Shown here: in pieces, positions 58,029-64,000 of the stretch
Numbering within the stretch: position 1 is the first letter of the stretch
Layout: the number at the start of each line of letters is the position of its first letter
Origin: Rhizobacter sp. Root404
GTDB lineage: Bacteria > Pseudomonadota > Gammaproteobacteria > Burkholderiales > Burkholderiaceae_C
Assembly (NCBI RefSeq): GCF_001425865.1
Contig: NZ_LMDS01000006.1
Location: forward strand, 186,001 to 250,000
Direction of reading: 5' to 3'
Length of the DNA: 64,000 bases
Position numbers and translations under genes: made by a program
The notes under the pieces: generated by a model
Databases searched by the model: none
What the model was told of the DNA's origin: nothing
Seen by the model: the letters and a program-made list of their open reading frames with translations, nothing else

Positions 58029-58878
58029 CGGCCACGGGCGGCGCGCCTTCGCCGCGCCGCCGCCAGAACGGCGCGATGAAACGGCCGCGGCGCCCGGCGA
58101 TCACCAGCAGCACGACGCCGGCGGCGCTGGCGAGCCCGAATGCGACTGCCGAGGCCTCGACGCCGAACGCGCCGCCGGTCAGCCACTCCGGCCCGGCCAC
58201 GCTGCTGACGAAGATGCCGTTCATCGGGATGCCCGAGGTCGGCAGGCCGTAGATGCCGCTCTGCGTGAAGTTCCACGCCGCGTGGATGCCGATCGCGAAC
58301 CAGAGCCGCCGCGTCAGCAGGTAGGCCGCGGCCAGCAGCACGCCGGCCTCGATCGCGATCGCCACCGCCGCGAGCGCGCTCGCGTTCGGGTTGGCCAGGT
58401 GGCCGGCGCCGAAGATCGCGGCCGAGATCGCCATCGCGATCCAGGTGCCGAGCGACGCTTCGAGCAGGCGGAACACCACGCCACGCATCAGGATCTCCTC
58501 GATCGCCGCGGCCGCGAGCGAGACGCAGAGCGGGATCACCATCACGGAGAGGTCGCTGCGCAGCCCGGTGATCCGGTACACGCCGAGCAGCGCCAGCACC
58601 GCGATCACGCTGCTGAACAGCACCGCGCCGAAGGCGAGCCCGGCGCCCAGTTCCTTCAGCGCGCCCGGGCCGCGCAGTTCGTCGGCCGGGCGCTTCTCGA
58701 CCCAGCGCGTGTACAGCGCGTAGGCGGCCCAGCCGAGCAGGCAGGCGATCGCGACCGACAGCAGCGCGACCGGCACCTTGCCGAAACGCTTCGCGAGCCC
58801 CCAGACCGCGGCCTGGCCGATGAACACCGGCACGATGAACAGCAGGGCGAGGGGCAGACGCAGCAGCGGAAATCTCAT
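57973..58878 (-). CDS. CPBP-family intramembrane glutamic endopeptidase
   Basis: A 301-residue membrane protein with about eight helices, of the CPBP (Abi/CAAX-protease-like) family. The active-site motifs are in order: EEILMRG (EExxxR), FGAGH (FxxxH) and HAAWNFTQ (HxxxN). It would cleave within the membrane; its substrate is unknown, and some relatives protect against self-made bacteriocins. The C-terminus is a Pro/Ala-rich tail overlapping the end of soxX. Confidence 0.9.
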   Translation of the reverse strand: MRFPLLRLPLALLFIVPVFIGQAAVWGLAKRFGKVPVALLSVAIACLLGWAAYALYTRWVEKRPADELRGPGALKELGAGLAFGAVLFSSVIAVLALLGVYRITGLRSDLSVMVIPLCVSLAAAAIEEILMRGVVFRLLEASLGTWIAMAISAAIFGAGHLANPNASALAAVAIAIEAGVLLAAAYLLTRRLWFAIGIHAAWNFTQSGIYGLPTSGIPMNGIFVSSVAGPEWLTGGAFGVEASAVAFGLASAAGVVLLVIAGRRGRFIAPFWRRRGEGAPPVAATARSPAISGPAAAPSDP

Positions 58879-58949
58879 CGCGCGATCATCGCCGCAAACC
58901 CGCGGGCGCGTCCGGGGCGGCGGCGCACGCGGACTCGGTAGTCCCTCTC

Positions 58950-58978
58950 TTGGCGCCGCGTGCGCCTTGCCCTATGTT
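58950..58978 (+). promoter_or_regulatory. promoter of the acyl-CoA synthetase gene
   Basis: TTGGCG (58950-58955) and TATGTT (58973-58978) are 17 bases apart, a reasonable sigma-70 promoter 50 bases before the ATG. Confidence 0.5.
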
Positions 58979-59027
58979 CGGCGGCGCGCACCGGGCCTGT
59001 TGCCCGCCGCGGCCGAGGAACGCCCCG

Positions 59028-60719
59028 ATGCCGACCCCCTCCACCGTCTCGCCCGATGCCCTGGCGCTGCAGCGCCTGCACCACTGGGAGCGCACCGCCC
59101 CGGACCGCGTCATCCTGACCCAGCCGCTCGGCGGCGGCGCAGTGCGCGACTACACCTGGGCGCAGGTGATGGACGAGTCGCGCCGGATGGCCGCGCACCT
59201 GCAGGCGCTCGGGTTCGCGCCGGGCAGCCGGATCGCGATCCTGTCGAAGAACTGCGCGCACTGGCTGATGTGCGACTTCGCGATCTGGCTCGCCGGGCAC
59301 GTGTCGGTGCCGCTGTATCCGACGCTCGCGGCCGGCACGATCCGCCAGATCCTCGCGCACAGCGAGGCGAGGCTGCTGTTCGTCGGCAAGCTCGACGGCT
59401 GGGACGCGATGCAGCCCGGCGTGCCCGACGGCCTGCCGTGCATCGCCACGCCGCTCGCCCCGCGCACGCACTATCCGCAGTGGGAAGCGATCGTCGCGGA
59501 AACGCCGCCATTGAGAGGCGAACCGCTGCGGGACGGGGGCGAACTCGCGACCATCATGTACACCTCGGGCACGACCGGCATGCCCAAGGGCGTGATGCAC
59601 AGCTTCGAGACCTTCGCGTGGTCGCTGTCGACGGCGCTGAAGCGCGTGCCGCTGCAGGGCGACGCGCGCATGCTCTCGTACCTGCCGCTCGCGCACGTGG
59701 CCGAGCGCACGCTGGTCGAACACGGGCTGCTGGCCACCTCGATGCACGTGTACTTCGCCGAGAGCCTCGAGACCTTCGGCGCCGACATGCAACGCGCCCG
59801 CCCGACCTGCTTCTTCTCGGTGCCGCGGCTGTGGGTCAAGTTCCAGCAGGGCGTGCACGCGAAGATGCCGCCCGACAAGCTGGCGCGGCTGCTGAAGCTG
59901 CCGATCGTGCGCCGCATCGTCGCGAAGAAGGTGCTGACCGCGCTCGGCCTCGACCAGTGCACCATCGCCGCCGGCGGCGCTGCGCCGATGCCGCCGGAAC
60001 TTCTGCGCTGGTACGAGCGCCTGGGGCTGCCGATCATCGAGGTCTACGGCATGACCGAGAACTGCGGCGTCTCGCACGCCACGCTGCCCGGCGTTCAGCG
60101 GCCCGGCACAGTCGGCCTCGCGTACGACGGCGTGCAGAGCCGGCTCGATCCGCAGACCGGCGAGATCCAGGTCAAGAGCCCCGGCCTGATGCTCGGCTAC
60201 TACAAGGAGTCCGAGCTGACCCGCGACGCGTTCACCGCCGACGGCTGGCTGCACACCGGCGACAAGGGCCAGCTCGACGCCGAGGGCAACCTGCGCATCA
60301 CCGGCCGCGTGAAGGACCTGTTCAAGACCAGCAAGGGCAAGTACGTGGCGCCCGCGCCGATCGAGGACAAGCTCGTGATGAACGGCGTGGTCGAGGCCTG
60401 CGTCGTCACCGGCGCCAACCTCGGCCAGCCGCTCGGCATCGTGATGCTCAACGCCGAGTCGGCCAAGCGCGCCGAAGACTCGACGCAGCGCCAGGCGATG
60501 GCGGTGTCGCTGTCGGCCCACCTCGACGCCGTCAACGCCCAGCTCGATCCGCACGAGCAGCTCGACTGCCTGGTCGTGGTCAGCGAACCGTGGACGGTCG
60601 ACAACGGCTTCATCACGCCGACCTTCAAGGTCAAGCGCAATCGGATCGAGGAGGTCTATGCGCCGCTGTACGAGCGCTGGACCGGCACGCATCAGCGTGT
60701 GGTGTGGCACCACGGCTGA
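59028..60719 (+). CDS. long-chain acyl-CoA synthetase (AMP-forming)
   Basis: A 563-residue member of the AMP-binding superfamily, which activates a fatty acid with ATP and CoA. The phosphate loop is IMYTSGTTGMPKGVMHS, the adenine motif is YGMTENCGVSHAT, and the hinge regions are WLHTGDKGQLD and ITGRVKDLFKTSKGKYVAP, with the late KVKRNRIEE. YLPLAHVAERTL and the arrangement match FadD15-like / FAA-type synthetases rather than short-chain ones. The ATG at 59028 is 8 bases after GAGGAA. Confidence 0.92.
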   Translation: MPTPSTVSPDALALQRLHHWERTAPDRVILTQPLGGGAVRDYTWAQVMDESRRMAAHLQALGFAPGSRIAILSKNCAHWLMCDFAIWLAGHVSVPLYPTLAAGTIRQILAHSEARLLFVGKLDGWDAMQPGVPDGLPCIATPLAPRTHYPQWEAIVAETPPLRGEPLRDGGELATIMYTSGTTGMPKGVMHSFETFAWSLSTALKRVPLQGDARMLSYLPLAHVAERTLVEHGLLATSMHVYFAESLETFGADMQRARPTCFFSVPRLWVKFQQGVHAKMPPDKLARLLKLPIVRRIVAKKVLTALGLDQCTIAAGGAAPMPPELLRWYERLGLPIIEVYGMTENCGVSHATLPGVQRPGTVGLAYDGVQSRLDPQTGEIQVKSPGLMLGYYKESELTRDAFTADGWLHTGDKGQLDAEGNLRITGRVKDLFKTSKGKYVAPAPIEDKLVMNGVVEACVVTGANLGQPLGIVMLNAESAKRAEDSTQRQAMAVSLSAHLDAVNAQLDPHEQLDCLVVVSEPWTVDNGFITPTFKVKRNRIEEVYAPLYERWTGTHQRVVWHHG

Positions 60720-60733
60720 CGCGTCGGGCCGAT

Positions 60734-61522
60734 CTACCCGGTCACGACGCCCTTGATCGCGTTGGCGCGGGCTTCGCAGGTGATGCGGCCGCGCGCGTCC
60801 GGCGCCAATCGTTCGCGCAGGCGTGCCCGGAGCGTCGCCACGTCGGCCGTCGGCATCGCGGCAAGCCGGGGCGCCAGGCGCGGGCCGGATTGCGCGATGC
60901 GCCAGAAGGTCTCGAGGTCGTCGAACTCGCGGTGCACGGTGATCACGCGCGTCTCGACCTCCACCAGCCCGGCGTCGCGCCACAGCGCGCGCAGCGCGTC
61001 GAGCCGCGACGCCTCGACGCTCGGCGGCCACAGTGGCGGCACGCCGAGCGCGGCCATCTCTTCCTGCAACACCGCGAACGGGAAGCCGCCGCCGAGGATG
61101 TCCCACGCGTAGGCCGAGACGCTGCCGCCCGGCCGCACGACGCGGGCCATCTCGGCCACGCCGCGCGCCGGGTCGGGCACGAAGAAGATCACCAGCGCCA
61201 TCACCGCGGCGTCGAACGCGCCATCGGCATACGGCAGCGCCTGGGCATCGCCGACGCCGAAGCGGGCGACCGCGCCGTCCAGCCGCGCACGTGCATACGC
61301 GATCTGCTCGGGCGAGGGATCGATGCCCTGCAGCGAAAGGGGCGCGCAGCGCGTCGCCAGCATCTCGGTGAACGCGCCGTTGCCGCAGCCCACGTCGACC
61401 CAGCGCCGCCCCGTCGGCGGCGCGAGCCAGGGCAGGAAGACCTCGCCCGCGAGGCGGCTCCACGTGCCCATGAATTCCTCGTACGCGGCGCCGTCGTCGA
61501 AGCGGATCTGCGGGTCGTTCAT
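60734..61522 (-). CDS. SAM-dependent methyltransferase
   Basis: A 262-residue class I methyltransferase. Motif I is WVDVGCGNGAFTEML at about residue 40, the acidic loop is GIDPSPEQIAYARARL, motif II is AFDAAVMALVIFFVPD, and motif III is MARVVRPGGSV. It belongs to the ubiquinone/menaquinone-type (UbiE-like) fold group; the substrate cannot be told. Convergent with the acyl-CoA synthetase, 14 bases apart. Confidence 0.88.
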   Translation of the reverse strand: MNDPQIRFDDGAAYEEFMGTWSRLAGEVFLPWLAPPTGRRWVDVGCGNGAFTEMLATRCAPLSLQGIDPSPEQIAYARARLDGAVARFGVGDAQALPYADGAFDAAVMALVIFFVPDPARGVAEMARVVRPGGSVSAYAWDILGGGFPFAVLQEEMAALGVPPLWPPSVEASRLDALRALWRDAGLVEVETRVITVHREFDDLETFWRIAQSGPRLAPRLAAMPTADVATLRARLRERLAPDARGRITCEARANAIKGVVTG

Positions 61523-61535
61523 TCGGACTCTCCGG

Positions 61536-61661
61536 TTACTTTCCCTGCTCCATCAGCAGGTAGGTGTTGTACGCGTTCATGCGGTTCGCCGCCTTGAACA
61601 GCGGCAGCGTCTCGGGCGGGCGGAAAGTCGGCGGATTGCAACGATGGCATGTTGCCACCGA
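61536..61661 (-). pseudogene. possible gene fragment (42 codons)
   Basis: A short frame from GTG 61661 to TAA 61536 with a protein-like C-terminus (FKAANRMNAYNTYLLMEQGK) but no upstream protein and no clear ribosome-binding site. It sits between the methyltransferase gene and the glycosyltransferase promoter. It may be the last piece of a lost gene or a tiny gene. Confidence 0.25.
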
Positions 61662-61722
61662 CACGCGTCGCGCGCGGCGGGCCGGCGGCCAGCTTACAGT
61701 CGCATCCGCGCTCCGACGATCC

Positions 61723-62709
61723 ATGACCCCCACCACACCCCGCCCCGCCCGCCCCGCCATCAGCTGCGTCGTGCCCGCGTACAACGAGGCCGAGAACCTC
61801 GGTCCGTTGCTGGCCGGCCTGACGGTGCAGCTGGCCGACCTGACCGATCGCTGGGAGGTGCTGGTCATCGACGACGGCAGCCGCGACGCCACGCCGGCCG
61901 CAGTCGCCCCGTGGCTGCTGGCGCCGGGCGTGCGCTACCTGCGCCTGTCGCGCAACTTCGGCAAGGAGGCGGCGCTGACCGCGGGCATCGACCACGCCGC
62001 CGGTGACGTGGTGCTGCTGATGGACGCCGACCTCCAGCACCCCGCCTCGCTCGTGCCCGAGATGGTCCAGGCCTGGCAGGCCGGGGCCGACATGGTCTGC
62101 GCCGCGCGCGCGTCGCGCGCCGACGAGAGCTGGCCCAAGCGGATCGGCACCGCGCTGTTCTACCGGCTGGTCAACCACAACGCCGCGGTGCCGATCCCGG
62201 TCGATGCCGGCGACTTCCGGCTGATGGACCGCCGCGTCGTCGACGCGCTCAAGGCGCTGCCCGAGCGCAACCGCTTCATGAAGGGGCTGTATGCCTGGGT
62301 CGGCTTCCACAACGTGATCATCCCGTACGTGCCGGCCGAGCGCCTGTCGGGCACCAGCAGTTTCTCGCTGCGCAGCCTGTCGAAGCTCGCGTTCACCGGC
62401 GTCACCGCGTTCACCAACGCGCCGCTGCGGTTGTGGAGCGCGCTCGGCGTCGTGGTCGCGCTGTTCGCGCTCGCGTTCGGCATGTGGATCGTCATCGAGC
62501 ACTTCATCTACGGCAGCGACGTGCCCGGCTGGGCCACGCTGGTGTGCGGGATGATGTTCTTCAGCGGCATCCAGCTGCTGTCGATCGGCATCCTCGGCGA
62601 ATACGTCGGGCGGATCTTCGACGAGGTCAAGCAGCGGCCGGTCTACCTGATCGGCAGCCAGGCCGGGCGCGGCGCGATCGCCGCCGCCTCGGACGACGCC
62701 GGCGCATGA
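61723..62709 (+). CDS. family 2 glycosyltransferase, polyprenyl-phosphate type
   Basis: A 328-residue GT2 enzyme like DPM1/ArnC/GtrB, moving a sugar from a nucleotide to undecaprenyl phosphate. Residues 12-230 are the catalytic domain (ISCVVPAYNEAENLGPLLAG, VLVIDDGSRDAT, MDADLQHPASL with the metal-binding DAD). Two C-terminal membrane helices follow (SALGVVVALFALAFGMWIVI and GMMFFSGIQLLSIGILGEYV). Its stop overlaps the HpnK-like gene, and a GtrA-type gene lies next to that: GtrA/GtrB proteins commonly work together. Confidence 0.92.
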   Translation: MTPTTPRPARPAISCVVPAYNEAENLGPLLAGLTVQLADLTDRWEVLVIDDGSRDATPAAVAPWLLAPGVRYLRLSRNFGKEAALTAGIDHAAGDVVLLMDADLQHPASLVPEMVQAWQAGADMVCAARASRADESWPKRIGTALFYRLVNHNAAVPIPVDAGDFRLMDRRVVDALKALPERNRFMKGLYAWVGFHNVIIPYVPAERLSGTSSFSLRSLSKLAFTGVTAFTNAPLRLWSALGVVVALFALAFGMWIVIEHFIYGSDVPGWATLVCGMMFFSGIQLLSIGILGEYVGRIFDEVKQRPVYLIGSQAGRGAIAAASDDAGA

Positions 62710-63572
62710 GCGCCGCGACGGGCCGCGGCGGGCAGCGATTGCTCGCCCTGTGTGCGGACGATTTCGGGCTGGCGCCCGGCATCTCCGCCGGCATCGCCCG
62801 GCTGGCGCACGCGCAGCGCCTGACCGCGATCTCGTGCATCACCAACAGCCCGCATTGGCCGAAGACGGCCGGGCTGCTGAACGGCCTGCCGGACACGGTC
62901 GACGTCGGCCTGCACCTGAACTTCACCGAAGGCCGGCCGCTGAGCACGCGCCTCGCACGGCACTGGCCGACACTCCCGCCGCTGCCGCGCCTGATCGCAC
63001 AGGCGCACCTGCGGCTGCTGCCGATCTCGCAGGTGCGCAACGAGGTGCATGCACAGCTCGCCGCCTTCAACCATGTGCTCGGCCGTCCGCCGGCGTTCAT
63101 CGACGGCCACCAGCACGTTCACCATCTGCCGGGCGTGCGCCGCGTGATCCTCGACATGGTCGAGCACGTGCAGCCGCTGCCCGCGCTGCGCAATACCGGC
63201 CGGCTGCTCGGGCCCGGCGCCGGCTTCAAGCGCTGGGTGATCGAGCGCACCGGCGGGCGCACGCTGGAGCGGGAACTGACCCAGCGCGTGATCCCGCACA
63301 ACGCGGTGCTGCTCGGCGCCTACGACTTCGTCGATCCCGACTATCAGGGGTGCATGCGGCGCTGGCTCGCCGAGCTCCCCGCCGAGGGCGGCCTGCTGTT
63401 CTGCCACCCCGGTGAGCACCTGCCCGGCGATCCGCCCGATGCGATCCAGGCGGCGCGCAAGCGCGAGCTCGCCTACCTGGGCAGCGTGGCGTTCGACGAC
63501 GACCTGGCGGCGGCCGGCGTGCGCCTCGGGCGCGTCTGGCGGACCGTCACCGAAACGTCCAGGCCCGGTTGA
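62706..63572 (+). CDS. ChbG/HpnK (YdjC) family carbohydrate deacetylase
   Basis: A 288-residue polysaccharide-deacetylase-like protein of the YdjC/ChbG/HpnK family. The metal-binding motifs are CADDFGLAPGIS near residue 15, GLHLNFTEGRPL near 70, and DGHQHVHHLPGV near 130. Members deacetylate N-acetyl sugars, such as chitobiose or the hopanoid headgroup. Coupling to a lipid-linked glycosyltransferase favours an amino-sugar lipid as substrate. The ATG overlaps the glycosyltransferase stop by four bases. Confidence 0.9.
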   Translation: MSAATGRGGQRLLALCADDFGLAPGISAGIARLAHAQRLTAISCITNSPHWPKTAGLLNGLPDTVDVGLHLNFTEGRPLSTRLARHWPTLPPLPRLIAQAHLRLLPISQVRNEVHAQLAAFNHVLGRPPAFIDGHQHVHHLPGVRRVILDMVEHVQPLPALRNTGRLLGPGAGFKRWVIERTGGRTLERELTQRVIPHNAVLLGAYDFVDPDYQGCMRRWLAELPAEGGLLFCHPGEHLPGDPPDAIQAARKRELAYLGSVAFDDDLAAAGVRLGRVWRTVTETSRPG

Positions 63573-63924
63573 TCGCGAACGTCAGCAGCAGGCTGGTCAG
63601 CGTCGCGATGACCTGCGCGATCAGGTAGTGCAACCCGAGCCGCACGCCGAGCGCGACGATCGCCATCCCGAGTACCGCGCCGAACAGCGCCGTCAGCATG
63701 AAGCGCGGCCACGACGCACCGATGCCGCCGCGGTGCGCGAACGTGAACCAGCGGTTGCCCGCATACGCCAGCTGCGCGCCGACCACCGCCCCCGTGCCGG
63801 ACGCCAGCCAGGCCGCCCAGCCCGCGCCCTCGACAAGGGCCGCAAGCACCCCGTAGTGAAGCGCGGTCGCCACCGCGCCGACCAGCGTGTAGCGCGAGAA
63901 ATGGCGGGCCGTGCTCAAGGGCAC
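63547..63924 (-). CDS. GtrA-family membrane protein
   Basis: A 125-residue protein with four membrane helices, of the GtrA family, thought to help flip undecaprenyl-phosphate-linked sugars across the inner membrane. Marks are FSRYTLVGAVATALHYGVLA, AQLAYAGNRWFTFAHRGG and the C-terminal LLLTFAINRAWTFR. The start is GTG 63924, overlapping the stop of the partial gene upstream. It overlaps the HpnK-like gene by 26 bases tail to tail. Confidence 0.92.
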   Translation of the reverse strand: MPLSTARHFSRYTLVGAVATALHYGVLAALVEGAGWAAWLASGTGAVVGAQLAYAGNRWFTFAHRGGIGASWPRFMLTALFGAVLGMAIVALGVRLGLHYLIAQVIATLTSLLLTFAINRAWTFR

Positions 63925-64000
63925 ACCCGCCCCGGCACGCGCCAGAGCTCGGTGCGCTTGTCGGCGAACGCACGCGAGGCGCCGGGCAGGCCCGAGACGC
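63915..64000 (-). CDS. C-terminal end of an unidentified protein, 5' end outside window
   Basis: The last 27 codons of a leftward gene, ending RTELWRVPGRVCP and a TGA that overlaps the gtrA-type start. The close coupling suggests a member of the same sugar-lipid cluster, perhaps a membrane glycosyltransferase, but the fragment is too short to assign. Confidence 0.5.
   Translation of the reverse strand, partial: VSGLPGASRAFADKRTELWRVPGRVCP

Overview
The window is high-GC DNA from a betaproteobacterium, most likely a Burkholderiales member related to the Rubrivivax/Leptothrix/Methylibium group. The genus is inferred from gene content, not proven. The clues are the gyrB-dnaN-dnaA / rpmH-rnpA-yidD-yidC-mnmE origin neighbourhood, Bug-type (TTT) binding proteins, a sox gene set, a PEP-CTERM protein and the kefB-like / kdsD-kdsC-lptC arrangement. 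No rRNA, tRNA, CRISPR array, insertion sequence or prophage was seen. No gap between genes exceeds 300 bases.

Layout. 1-7.3 kb: end of a diguanylate cyclase, a PHB-depolymerase-type esterase, a collagen-like lipoprotein, pilU, a hybrid histidine kinase, small unknown proteins and a PEP-CTERM protein. 7.3-17.1 kb: chromosome origin region. gyrB, dnaN and dnaA run leftward; rpmH, rnpA, yidD, yidC and mnmE run rightward. DnaA boxes lie in both dnaA-flanking gaps. 17.1-20.4 kb: molybdate uptake operon modABC plus modE. 20.5-26.8 kb: cyclic-nucleotide-binding protein, histidine phosphatase, CPA2 antiporter, then kdsD-kdsC-lptC (KDO and LPS transport) and a short-chain dehydrogenase. 26.8-32 kb: glycine-rich RNA-binding protein, membrane protein, BtuF-like protein, MarC, GMC oxidoreductase and two tiny proteins.

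32-35.5 kb: a molybdenum hydroxylase (2Fe-2S and molybdopterin subunits) divergent from a dihaem cytochrome c, its plausible electron acceptor; it would use molybdenum brought in by ModABC. 35.7-43.5 kb: a probable small-molecule catabolic region with two Bug-type binding proteins, two FAH-family proteins, a GntR regulator, a ModA-like protein, a metallo-beta-lactamase-fold hydrolase and a DapA-family aldolase. A shared bipartite motif in two promoters suggests one GntR regulon. 43.6-47.2 kb: an ECF42-type sigma factor with two DGPF-domain partners, then a TIR-transmembrane-CzcE-like fusion, the most unusual gene of the window.

47.2-54.8 kb: enoyl-CoA hydratase, thioredoxin-like protein, acetyltransferase, AmpG-like MFS protein, ECF sigma factor, two-component system and a TauE/SafE-type transporter preceded by a strong terminator hairpin. 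54.8-58 kb: HDOD protein and soxYZAX (thiosulfate oxidation, no soxB here). 58-64 kb: CPBP protease, long-chain acyl-CoA synthetase, methyltransferase, and a glycosyltransferase / HpnK-type deacetylase / GtrA cluster that probably modifies a lipid-linked sugar.
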